Positions 1 through 7,005 of a stretch of 64,000 bases of DNA are shown in pieces. Within the stretch, counting starts at the first letter, position 1. Every line of letters starts with the position of its first letter. Source of the stretch: Carnobacterium gallinarum DSM 4847 (GTDB lineage Bacteria > Bacillota > Bacilli > Lactobacillales > Carnobacteriaceae); NCBI RefSeq assembly GCF_000744375.1, contig NZ_JQLU01000005.1, positions 1,178,001-1,242,000 on the forward strand. The letters are read 5' to 3'. The notes under the pieces were generated by a model. That model did no database searches. It saw nothing but the letters and a program-made list of their open reading frames with translations, and was not told the DNA's origin. The position numbers were made by a program, and so were the translations under genes.

Positions 1-670
1 TTATACCGATGAGGTAAGCCCAACGACTAAGATTGTTGGCGTTGAGCCTAGTGGAGCAGCATCTATGGCGAAGTCTTTAGAAGCTGGTGAAGTCGTTTCT
101 TTAGATAATATAGATAAATTTGTTGATGGTGCTTCGGTAGGAAGGGTTGGTGGTTTGAATTACCAACATTGTGTGGAGCTTGTTCATGATGTGATTGATG
201 TTGAAGAGGGCTTAGTTTGCTCGACTATTCTTGATATGTATACAAAGCAAGCAATTGTAGCAGAACCAGCAGGAGCATTGTCAGTAGCCGCGTTAGAACC
301 GTATCGTGAAGAAATTAAAGGGAAAACAGTTGTTTGTATTATTAGTGGCGGTAATAATGATATCAACCGGATGCAAGAAATCGAGGAACGTTCTTTGTTA
401 TTTGAAGGATTGAAATTGTACTTCTTAGTGAATTTTCCACAGCGTCCGGGAGCATTAAAAGAATTTGTTAGTGATGTTTTAGGTCCCAATGATGATATTA
501 CAAAGTTTGAATATACAAAAAAAGTCAATCGTGGAAGTGGACCAGTTGTTATTGGAGTTTTACTGAAATATAAGGAAGACTCAGCTGGGTTAATTGAACG
601 TTTAACAGTGTTTGATCCAACGTATATTTCAATTAATGACAATCAAATGCTCTACACATTGCTTGTATAG
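1..670 (+). CDS. ilvA: Threonine ammonia-lyase (IlvA), 3' part only
   Basis: The frame is open from the window edge, so the start lies outside. PLP-dependent deamination of threonine to 2-oxobutyrate is the first step of isoleucine synthesis. The visible part begins in the end of the catalytic domain ([13 protein letters not shown], then [19 protein letters not shown] and the glycine-rich ISGGNND) and continues into one ACT-like regulatory segment that starts around [15 protein letters not shown] single ACT-like unit matches the short IlvA type of Firmicutes. An internal ATG at 65 is not the start, because conserved family sequence is already readable in frame upstream of it. A hairpin terminator follows the stop, so it is the last gene of its transcript. 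Confidence 0.9.
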   Translation, partial: YTDEVSPTTKIVGVEPSGAASMAKSLEAGEVVSLDNIDKFVDGASVGRVGGLNYQHCVELVHDVIDVEEGLVCSTILDMYTKQAIVAEPAGALSVAALEPYREEIKGKTVVCIISGGNNDINRMQEIEERSLLFEGLKLYFLVNFPQRPGALKEFVSDVLGPNDDITKFEYTKKVNRGSGPVVIGVLLKYKEDSAGLIERLTVFDPTYISINDNQMLYTLLV

Positions 671-691
671 GCTTATTTGTCTGAATAAAGG

Positions 692-731
692 CTAGAGACA
701 ATTTTATTATTGTTTCTAGTTTTATTTTTTG
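692..731 (+). terminator. Terminator after ilvA
   Basis: Arms at 692-701 and 710-719 (CTAGAGACAA / TTGTTTCTAG, one G-T pair) are followed directly by a T-rich run. Confidence 0.75.
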
Positions 732-792
732 CCGATTTAGTGTAAAGTAACTATATGGAAATCAAGGATGAGTAAGGAGAGGTTTGTGCAAA

Positions 793-1248
793 ATGAAGGA
801 TCAAAATGAATTAGAAAAATATAAAAAATCAGCTAAGAAATTAACATTATTTGGAGCGGTTTTATTATCGATTACTACGTTATTATCTGTATTGCAAGTT
901 GTATATTTGATTGCATTAAGAAATACCGATTTATCTAAGATTAAAGAATTGACGGATGAACAGGCAGCAAATATCAAATCTTCAGTTACAAATTCAACAA
1001 TTTTATTTTTTGGAGCAGTTGCTTTAGTATACTTACTCTTTACAGTATGCATGTATGTATTTAGCTCTAGAATCAAAAAAGATCTTAAGATTTCTGTGAT
1101 TCCCTATTATGGAGCGATTGTTTTAGTAATGTATTCATTTTTACAAAGCGCTTTGGCTGTTAACTTATTTAATGCGGTCTTATATCTGATTACAGGTGTT
1201 GTAACAGGAATTGCCTTAGTGTTTGTTTATCAAGTTCGAAAAATGTAA
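793..1248 (+). CDS. Small integral membrane protein, unknown function
   Basis: A protein of 151 residues with about four hydrophobic segments. The first follows a charged N-terminus (residues 1-14), and a lysine/arginine-rich loop (SSRIKKDLK) sits in the middle. I do not recognise a family. A TTG at 784 in the same frame lies only one base after the ribosome binding site, so I choose the ATG at 793, which stands about 10 bases from AGGAGAGG (775-782). It is a single-gene transcript between two terminators. A ParB/Noc-like palindrome begins seven bases after its stop. The function cannot be inferred from its neighbours. Confidence 0.7.
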   Translation: MKDQNELEKYKKSAKKLTLFGAVLLSITTLLSVLQVVYLIALRNTDLSKIKELTDEQAANIKSSVTNSTILFFGAVALVYLLFTVCMYVFSSRIKKDLKISVIPYYGAIVLVMYSFLQSALAVNLFNAVLYLITGVVTGIALVFVYQVRKM

Positions 1249-1254
1249 TGAAAT

Positions 1255-1270
1255 TGTTTCACGGGAAACA
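1255..1270. promoter_or_regulatory. parS-like / Noc-box-like palindrome
   Basis: The sequence TGTTTCACGGGAAACA differs from the parS consensus TGTTTCACGTGAAACA at one base. Its 12-base core, TTTCACGGGAAA, differs from the Noc site core TTTCCCGGGAAA at one base. Genes for ParB and Noc lie in this window. The match is seen; binding by either protein is inferred. Confidence 0.6.
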
Positions 1271-1282
1271 GTTAAATAAAAA

Positions 1283-1328
1283 CGTCTGAAGTCCATTTTA
1301 CTAGTGGACCTTCAGACGCTAATTTTTT
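1283..1328. terminator. Bidirectional terminator between convergent genes
   Basis: A 13-base stem with one bulged C (arms 1283-1295 and 1305-1318) has a T-run on the right and an A-run on the left. It can therefore end both the + strand gene at 793 and the - strand gene ending at 1333. Confidence 0.85.
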
Positions 1329-1332
1329 ATGT

Positions 1333-2160
1333 TTATTTGTGTGTAAATGTAATTTCTGGTGAAGCAAAATCTTTATTTTTAAGCATTAAATCTTTACCTT
1401 GAAGAGTAAAATTGAAATTTGTTAAGCGATAATTAAAGTAAGAGTCTACATCGATCTCAGCAAATGCAGCTTTGTAAGCCTCTTTTGTATAAGTTAGAAC
1501 AAGTTCTTTTTTAGTTTCACTTTTCACTTTTACTTGGTCAGTTAAGCTTTTGAATTCTTTGATCTGTTCATCTTTAATTATTGTTTTATCTAAAACAATA
1601 GACACAGTTGTATCTTTAACATCGTATTGATTGATTCCTTTGCGATTCAATGTACTAGTGAAGACTAAATCCATACCTTTGATCCCATTCATATCAACAA
1701 AACTAAATTTTGATTCAGAACCTTTATTGACAATTTGGAAAGTACCCGCAGTGTTTGTACCATTCCATGTTCCGCCAATCTTACTGTAAAATGGAAATAC
1801 ATAATAGCCAAAAATTAAGACAGCGACAATCATAATACCAAGTAAACTATATAGGATTTTGCCCATATGTTTGGCAATTTTTCCTTTAGGTTCTTCGTCT
1901 TCAAAGTCTTCAGGCTCAAAATCGCCATCATCAAGAATTGCTAACTCTTCATCAGTTAATTCTTCATCTAAATCAAGATCGGTATCAGTAGCTTCGACAG
2001 TATCTGCCGAGTTAGCGTCTTCAGCAATAATAACGACATCTTCAAGGCTCTCTTTTGTTTCTGATGTAGGAGCTGTTTCAGAAGTTGGATTCTCAGTGTC
2101 ATTTTGTGTCGCTTTTTCTTCAGTTATCTCTAATTCTTCAGGTGTGTTTTTTTCAGTCAT
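1333..2160 (-). CDS. Acidic-tailed single-pass membrane protein, unknown function
   Basis: A protein of 275 residues. Residues 1-95 are rich in Glu, Asp, Thr and Ser. A short basic stretch (PKGKIAKHMGK) then precedes one transmembrane segment (LLGIMIVAVLIFGYYVFPF). The C-terminal ~150 residues are an extracellular, probably beta-rich domain beginning with a GGTWNG motif. By the positive-inside rule the acidic tail is cytoplasmic. A longer frame begins with an ATG at 2220 but has no ribosome binding site. The ATG at 2160 has GGAAGGAA about 10 bases upstream, so I use it. I know no function. Similar acidic single-pass proteins are usually annotated hypothetical in lactic acid bacteria. Confidence 0.75.
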   Translation of the reverse strand: MTEKNTPEELEITEEKATQNDTENPTSETAPTSETKESLEDVVIIAEDANSADTVEATDTDLDLDEELTDEELAILDDGDFEPEDFEDEEPKGKIAKHMGKILYSLLGIMIVAVLIFGYYVFPFYSKIGGTWNGTNTAGTFQIVNKGSESKFSFVDMNGIKGMDLVFTSTLNRKGINQYDVKDTTVSIVLDKTIIKDEQIKEFKSLTDQVKVKSETKKELVLTYTKEAYKAAFAEIDVDSYFNYRLTNFNFTLQGKDLMLKNKDFASPEITFTHK

Positions 2161-2817
2161 TGTGTGTGTGATTCCTTCCCTATTTTTAATTTTATACAAA
2201 CAACAAGTCTCGCTATCCATGTTTAAACTCCAATAAAATGGATTAATTTTTTAGAGTTTTACTAAATTTCTGATCAATATGTAAATCGTATTGTACAGAC
2301 TCTAAGCTCTATTATATAACATTTTTCTTAGTTTTGGCGTATTTAATTTTTACTTCAAAGAGCGAAATTTAGAAAAAATAAGAATTTTTAAAAGTAAAAG
2401 GAAGTTTAATCATTTAATGAAATAAATGATGTTGTTTTTTTATTAATGATAACATGAAGTTTATAAAGGTTTGGATTGATACGTTTGATAAAAACGTTGT
2501 TTTTTTATCAAGGGAATCCCAGTCTGAATACTTCTTAATTAAATTGTGACAATTAAGAAAAAAACTTAAAAAAAAGCATCATTGTACTAATTAAATAGAC
2601 AAAGGGGATATTGAAAAATAAAAATTAAAGGATTTTAAGGATGATTGACAAAGAGCATTTTGAAGAGTATCCTTGAAAAGAAAGCTATATTTTAAAAGGT
2701 TTTAGCAAAATAAATAGATTCATATAAATGATTCGGTGCTTAGCTCAATTCTAGTTTTTCTAGGAGTTGAATTAAGTACTTTTTACTTAGTTTATTGTAG
2801 TTGGAGGAAGTTGGAAC
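2161..2817. other. 657-base AT-rich non-coding region with two hairpins
   Basis: I see no convincing gene. An inverted repeat TTGATAAAAA ... TTTTTTATCAA lies at about 2486-2512. A long hairpin with arms 2736-2754 and 2760-2779 is followed by TTTTT, 34 bases before the next start codon. The rest is A/T-rich without a coding pattern. Confidence 0.5.
2736..2784 (+). terminator. Terminator-like hairpin in the leader of the gene at 2818
   Basis: A near-complete 19-base stem with G-T pairs, one bulge and one mismatch has a TTTTT loop and is followed by CTTTTTAC. It stands just before the ribosome binding site of the 2818 gene. It could be an attenuator or the end of a short upstream RNA. Confidence 0.5.
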
Positions 2818-3321
2818 ATGTTAGATTTAACAAAATTTAAAATTGGGTTACGTACGTTAAAAACAGGAATTAGTGTTTTTTTATGTATGCTTATTTTTAC
2901 TGTATTTGATCGAGGAACACCAATTGTCGCTACGTTAACAGCGGTATTTGCGTTGCGTGAAGATATGAATAATACTCTGAAATTTGGTCGACATCGAATT
3001 GTTGGAAATACCTTTGGTGCCATTTTTGCTGTGATTGTTATTTTATTGTATGAATGGATCGGCAATGTGGTGGTGGTACAGTTAGTTGCAATTCCAATCT
3101 TAATGATGGTAATGATTACGTTTTGCGTAGCCACTGGACATCAAGAAGGCGTTGTTGGAGCATGTGGAACCTTTTTAACGATTATCTTTATGATTCCTGA
3201 GAATGAATCTTTTGGGTATGCTCTACAACGGGTAGTCGATACATTTATTGGCACAGGGATTGCATTAAGTGTGAACCATTTGATTCGACCAAAAAAAGAA
3301 ATAGTTTCATTAGAAGAATGA
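2818..3321 (+). CDS. Aromatic acid exporter-like membrane protein (ArAE/DUF939, FUSC-like)
   Basis: A protein of 167 residues with four or five hydrophobic helices. The region RTLKTGISVFLCM followed by FDRGTPIVATLTAVFALRED and GRHRIVGNTFGA is typical of the N-terminal membrane module of ArAE_1/DUF939 proteins. Members with the full cytoplasmic domain are about 300 or more residues long. This one stops after VDTFIGTGIALSVNHLIRP, so it is membrane module only; short versions are common in lactic acid bacteria. The start is the ATG after GGAGGAAG. The substrate is unknown. It is monocistronic, bounded by a leader hairpin and a terminator at 3321-3347. Confidence 0.75.
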   Translation: MLDLTKFKIGLRTLKTGISVFLCMLIFTVFDRGTPIVATLTAVFALREDMNNTLKFGRHRIVGNTFGAIFAVIVILLYEWIGNVVVVQLVAIPILMMVMITFCVATGHQEGVVGACGTFLTIIFMIPENESFGYALQRVVDTFIGTGIALSVNHLIRPKKEIVSLEE

Positions 3322-3347
3322 AAAGTCCTTTAAAAGGGCTTTTTTTC
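3321..3347 (+). terminator. Terminator after the ArAE-like gene
   Basis: AAAGTCCTTT / AAAGGGCTTT arms with a short loop, ending in seven Ts. The stem overlaps the stop codon. Confidence 0.8.
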
Positions 3348-3376
3348 TTTCAAAAATTGACAATTTATTTATATAA

Positions 3377-3389
3377 TGTTATGACATTA
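3377..3389 (+). promoter_or_regulatory. Candidate operator upstream of the GntR regulator
   Basis: TGTTATGACATTA. The same 13-base element with one difference (TGTTATGACCTTA) appears on the minus strand at 4238-4250, before the mannose operon. Sharing by the regulator gene and the operon downstream suggests the regulator's own binding site. The match is seen; the role is inferred. Confidence 0.5.
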
Positions 3390-3420
3390 ATATCAAAGAT
3401 AAAAGGAGTGTAACGATTAA

Positions 3421-4146
3421 ATGAAAATAAATAACCAAAATACATCCCCATTGTATGCCCAGATTGCGCAGGAGTTACGCTTGAATATTCAAACAGAAAA
3501 ATGGCAGGAAGGCGATCGAATTCCAACTGAAATGGAATTATGTGAGATTTATCATGTGAGTCGAATTACGATTCGCAAAGCAATTGATGAGTTAGTAAAA
3601 GAGAATTTATTGTATCGTGAGCGGGCAAAAGGTACTTTTGTGAGGAAAATGACTCAAGAAGAGGATGAACATTTCACGATTGTTAAAGGTTTTACACAAG
3701 AACTACAGGAGCGAGGGAAATTAGCGAAAACAATCTATGTAGAAGTTGAGCGTTCTCATGCAGATAAAAGGTTAGCTAAATTTTTGAACATCCGAATTGG
3801 CGAAGAAATTCTAATTTTGAAACGGATTCGTGGTGATGAGAAATCAGTGTTTGCTTATTTTGTTACCTATGTGGCATACAATCAAGTATACTCATTAAAT
3901 GCAAAAGATTATTATAGTTCTTTTTACGCCTATTTAAAAAAATTAGGAATTGTTGTGAATCAAGAACGTGAATACATTGAAGCCGTTTCTCCAAATCGTG
4001 CTATTCAAAAGCGATTAAAGATTAAAGAATCTCAACCTGTTTTAAAAAGAGTCCGTTTTACTTCTCAAGTAAGTCAGAATTTTTATGAATATACAGAATG
4101 TTTTTATATTGGCAGTAAATATCGCTATTATTTAGATTTTTCCTAA
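3421..4146 (+). CDS. GntR family transcriptional regulator (HutC/UTRA type)
   Basis: A protein of 241 residues. Residues 1-75 form the GntR winged helix-turn-helix (PLYAQIAQELRLNIQ, GDRIPTEMELCEIYHVSRIT, IRKAIDELVKENLLYR, GTFV). Residues 80-241 are a UTRA ligand-binding domain (FTIVKGFTQELQERGK ... RYYLDFS). UTRA regulators normally bind a sugar phosphate and release DNA. The gene sits directly before a mannose-6-phosphate isomerase, ROK kinase and alpha-mannosidase operon on the same strand, so a phosphorylated or mannose-type sugar is the likely ligand. Matching operator-like motifs precede this gene (3377) and the operon (4238). The ATG start follows AAAGGAG with about 9 bases spacing. Confidence 0.85.
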   Translation: MKINNQNTSPLYAQIAQELRLNIQTEKWQEGDRIPTEMELCEIYHVSRITIRKAIDELVKENLLYRERAKGTFVRKMTQEEDEHFTIVKGFTQELQERGKLAKTIYVEVERSHADKRLAKFLNIRIGEEILILKRIRGDEKSVFAYFVTYVAYNQVYSLNAKDYYSSFYAYLKKLGIVVNQEREYIEAVSPNRAIQKRLKIKESQPVLKRVRFTSQVSQNFYEYTECFYIGSKYRYYLDFS

Positions 4147-4182
4147 AATTAAAAACAAGACAAAGTGAGATAAGTCCTTATT

Positions 4183-4196
4183 TGATAGCGCTTTAA
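4183..4196. promoter_or_regulatory. Candidate cre (CcpA) site before the mannosidase operon
   Basis: TGATAGCGCTTTAA matches the palindromic cre form TGAAAGCGCTTTCA at 12 of 14 positions, with the AGCGCT core intact. It lies about 27 bases upstream of the extended -10 element. CcpA repression of a glycan-use operon is a reasonable inference. Confidence 0.5.
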
Positions 4197-4222
4197 AAAG
4201 AACAATTCAGCCAGTTTTCTTG

Positions 4223-4231
4223 TGCTATAAT
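4223..4231 (+). promoter_or_regulatory. Extended -10 promoter of the mannosidase operon
   Basis: TGCTATAAT is an extended -10 element; no good -35 is visible at the usual distance. The operator-like element at 4238-4250 lies over the expected transcription start. Confidence 0.55.
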
Positions 4232-4232
4232 A

Positions 4233-4266
4233 CATCATAAGGTCATAACAAATAGATATTATGATG
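4233..4266. promoter_or_regulatory. Operator region: motif TGTTATGACCTTA (minus) within an 8-base inverted repeat
   Basis: Arms CATCATAA (4233-4240) and TTATGATG (4259-4266) flank 18 bases that contain most of the motif shared with the GntR promoter. Its position just downstream of the -10 box fits repression. Confidence 0.5.
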
Positions 4267-4287
4267 ATTGTATAGGGAGGTTTTGTT

Positions 4288-6024
4288 TTGTATAATTCGT
4301 TTCCAGAAATTAATATAAAAAACTATCAAGAGGTTTTACAGGGCTATGAATCAATTATTCAAAAAATAAAACTAGAGTTTAAAAAAGCAAGTATGAATGT
4401 TATAACAATAGAATGTTATCCTACAACGAATGAAAAAGAACTTTTGGAAAATTTGATTCAGCCGTTGAAGGCAGATTATGTGATTCATGCGGATGATTTT
4501 TTCTTTTCTGCAACAGAAATTACAAACCAGATTCAAGAAAATCTAACGGAGGATCGTATTTTTGGGGTAATGAGTCATCAGAATATGGCTGATTTTATTG
4601 ATTATGAGAAATATACTGAATTCTTTGAAAAAGTGATGCTCAATAAAGAACAAGATAAGAAAGTTGTTATTTATGGTGTTGGAGCATCGTTATTATATGA
4701 TTTAGATGTCGTGATTTATGCCGATTTAGCTCGATGGGAAGTACAAAACCGTTATCGTTCTGGTGTATTTAGTAATTGGAAAGCTGATAATTATGGTGAA
4801 GATTCGTTGCGTATGGTAAAACGAGGTTATTTTTTTGAATGGCCAGTTGCAGATCGTTTAAAGAGAGCTTTATTTGATAAAGTTGATTACTTTTTAGATA
4901 TGCACCAAGAAGGGCAGCCAATCATGGTTGATGCCAGTAGTTATCAAAAAGCTTTAGAACAAGTAGTTCAGCAACCATTTCGCTTAGTTCCTTATTTTGA
5001 TCCAGGTGTTTGGGGAGGAACATGGATGCAGAAAAATTTAGGGATTGATCAAGATAAACCCAATTTAGCTTGGGGATTTGATGGAGTTCCAGAAGAAAAT
5101 AGTTTGTATTTGAAATTCGGTTCGGCACGAATGGAGATACCAGCGAATAATGTTGTCTTTAGTCATCCAATTCCATTATTAGGTCAACGTGTTTATGGGC
5201 GTTTTGGAGCAGAATTTCCCATTCGTTTTGATTTCCTAGATACGGTGGGTGGCGGTAATTTAAGTTTACAAGTGCATCCACTAACAGGGTATGCACAGGA
5301 AGTTTTTGATAGTCATTATACACAAGATGAAAGCTATTATATTCTAGAAGCTGAAGAAGATGCGACAATTTATTTAGGTTTAAAGAATGGAACAGATAAG
5401 GACGAATTAATGACAGCTTTGAGCCAAGCTGAATTGGGAGAAACTTCTTTTCCAGATGAAAAATACATTTATCAGCGGAAGGTAGAAAAACATGATCATT
5501 ATTCTATTCCAGCAGGGACGATTCATTGTGGTGGAAGCAATGCTGTCGTGTTAGAAATTAGTGCAACGCCTAATCGTTTTACATTTAAGTTATGGGATTG
5601 GGGACGTTTAGGATTAGATGGCTTGCCACGTCCAGTTCATTTAGATCATGGAAGCGCTAATATTATTGCTGATCGAGATGCGAATTGGGTAGAACGCGAA
5701 CTTGTAAATCCGTTTGAAATCATTGCTGAGGGGAAAAAGTGGGTAGAAGAACGAACAGGTTTACATGAAACGGAATTTATTGAGACAAGACGACATACTT
5801 TTTCTGGAGATGTTATTCATGAGACTCATGGAAGTGTCAACGTATTGAATTTGGTTGAAGGTGAGGAAGCCGTTGTTGAAAGCTTGGCTGGTGAATTTGA
5901 ACCATTCGTTATTCACTTTGGTGAGACCTTTATTATTCCGGAAATGATTAAAGAATATCGGATTAAGCCTTATGGTAAAAGTATTGGGAAAGAATTAAAA
6001 ACTATAAAAGCTTTTGTTCGTTAA
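4288..6024 (+). CDS. manA: Class I mannose-6-phosphate isomerase with N-terminal kinase-like domain
   Basis: A protein of 578 residues, about 260 longer than the common ManA. The C-terminal ~330 residues are a class I (cupin, zinc) isomerase: YFDPGVWGG, LQVHPLTGYAQE, DESYYILEA and IPAGTIHCGG supply the metal-site Gln, His and Glu residues. NRFTFKLWDWGR follows. It interconverts mannose-6-P and fructose-6-P. Residues 1-210 resemble a uridine-kinase-type P-loop fold (VVIYGVGASLL, VIYADLARWEVQNRYRSG), but I see no intact Walker A motif, so this part may be inactive or regulatory. The TTG start follows AGGGAGG by 7 bases. It is the first gene of a four-gene operon with a ROK kinase and two GH38-type proteins. 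Confidence 0.85.
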   Translation: MYNSFPEINIKNYQEVLQGYESIIQKIKLEFKKASMNVITIECYPTTNEKELLENLIQPLKADYVIHADDFFFSATEITNQIQENLTEDRIFGVMSHQNMADFIDYEKYTEFFEKVMLNKEQDKKVVIYGVGASLLYDLDVVIYADLARWEVQNRYRSGVFSNWKADNYGEDSLRMVKRGYFFEWPVADRLKRALFDKVDYFLDMHQEGQPIMVDASSYQKALEQVVQQPFRLVPYFDPGVWGGTWMQKNLGIDQDKPNLAWGFDGVPEENSLYLKFGSARMEIPANNVVFSHPIPLLGQRVYGRFGAEFPIRFDFLDTVGGGNLSLQVHPLTGYAQEVFDSHYTQDESYYILEAEEDATIYLGLKNGTDKDELMTALSQAELGETSFPDEKYIYQRKVEKHDHYSIPAGTIHCGGSNAVVLEISATPNRFTFKLWDWGRLGLDGLPRPVHLDHGSANIIADRDANWVERELVNPFEIIAEGKKWVEERTGLHETEFIETRRHTFSGDVIHETHGSVNVLNLVEGEEAVVESLAGEFEPFVIHFGETFIIPEMIKEYRIKPYGKSIGKELKTIKAFVR

Positions 6025-6054
6025 TGAAATATAGTCAATACAGGAGGTCCAGTT

Positions 6055-7005
6055 GTGAAAAAACAATACGCTTTGTGTTTGGATGTTGGGGGTACAGAGA
6101 TTAAAGTAAACCTTCTTGAATCAACAGGAGAGACATATTGGTCACAGGCAAAGACGTACCCTGCCCATGCAACAGAAAATAAAGAAGCAATTTTAGCTAA
6201 TTTCAAGAACATTATCGTAACCCATTTAAAACAAATCAAGGAACTTGAAGTAGAGCTAAGTGGGATTGGCTTGGCTTTTCCAGGACCTTTTAATTATGAG
6301 ATGGGTTGGAGTGAGATGCTGGGGTTACGAAAATACGATGCAATCTATCGTGTGAATTTATCAGAATTGATTAAAAGCTGGTTGTTGGAGCTAAATTTTC
6401 CAGTGGATATACCACTTGTTTTTGAAAATGACGCCTTAACATTTGCTATGGGAGAAGCTATTTTTGGACAAGCAAATGAAGCTAAAAAAGCCATTTTTCT
6501 CACATTAGGAACAGGTTGTGGGTCCGCTTTTATTGAGGATGGTCAGTTTGTCAAAAATAACTATGGATTGGGTGAAACTGGAATGATTTATCAAGATCCA
6601 TTACTGGATAAAACAGTAGATGATTATGTCTCTAAGGCAGGATTAAATCAACTGACAATTCAAGCTGGTTTTGGTGATTTAGATGGTTATGAATTGTCTT
6701 TGGCAGCAGCAGAAGGAAGCCTAGAAGCACAGATAGTCTTTCAAGAATTTGGTCTGTTAATTGGTCAGGCACTCAAAAAATATGTAGCAGTATTTCAACC
6801 AGATTGTTTAGTTTTTGGAGGGCAGATTAGTAAAAGTTTAAAATGGATCAAGCCAGGAATTACAGCAAGTTTATCTCAAGAAATAGCTATTTTCCAAAGC
6901 CAAGATACAACGTTAAGTACGCTTAAAGGTCTCACTTATTTATTAAAAAATAACGATTCTCGGAGGAATTCAGATGCAGAAAAAGTGGAAGTTGTATTTA
7001 ATTAA
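6055..7005 (+). CDS. ROK family sugar kinase, divergent
   Basis: A protein of 316 residues with the ROK/actin-like ATPase fold: the phosphate-1 motif LDVGGTEIK near the N-terminus, AFPGPFN, the catalytic region FENDALTFAMGEA, LTLGTGCGSAFI, and a late GGQISKSL. The usual ROK zinc motif (CxCGxxGCxE) is absent; GLGETGMIYQDP occupies that region. Together with the isomerase, this suggests ATP-dependent phosphorylation of mannose or a manno-sugar released by the GH38 enzymes, giving mannose-6-P for ManA. That substrate is inferred. The GTG start lies 5 bases after AGGAGGTCC. The 3' end overlaps the next gene by 32 bases, so translation is probably coupled. Confidence 0.8.
   Translation: MKKQYALCLDVGGTEIKVNLLESTGETYWSQAKTYPAHATENKEAILANFKNIIVTHLKQIKELEVELSGIGLAFPGPFNYEMGWSEMLGLRKYDAIYRVNLSELIKSWLLELNFPVDIPLVFENDALTFAMGEAIFGQANEAKKAIFLTLGTGCGSAFIEDGQFVKNNYGLGETGMIYQDPLLDKTVDDYVSKAGLNQLTIQAGFGDLDGYELSLAAAEGSLEAQIVFQEFGLLIGQALKKYVAVFQPDCLVFGGQISKSLKWIKPGITASLSQEIAIFQSQDTTLSTLKGLTYLLKNNDSRRNSDAEKVEVVFN

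Noticed and set aside
65-670. ATG at 65 as the start of ilvA
   Set aside because: Conserved threonine dehydratase sequence is already readable in frame from the window edge.
1859-2236. Ser-rich plus-strand frame opposite the acidic membrane protein
   Set aside because: The Ser repeats are the complement of acidic codons of the real minus-strand gene.
3357-3377. TTGACA and TATAAT before the GntR gene
   Set aside because: They are only 9 bases apart, so they cannot form one promoter; the real promoter may use one of them.
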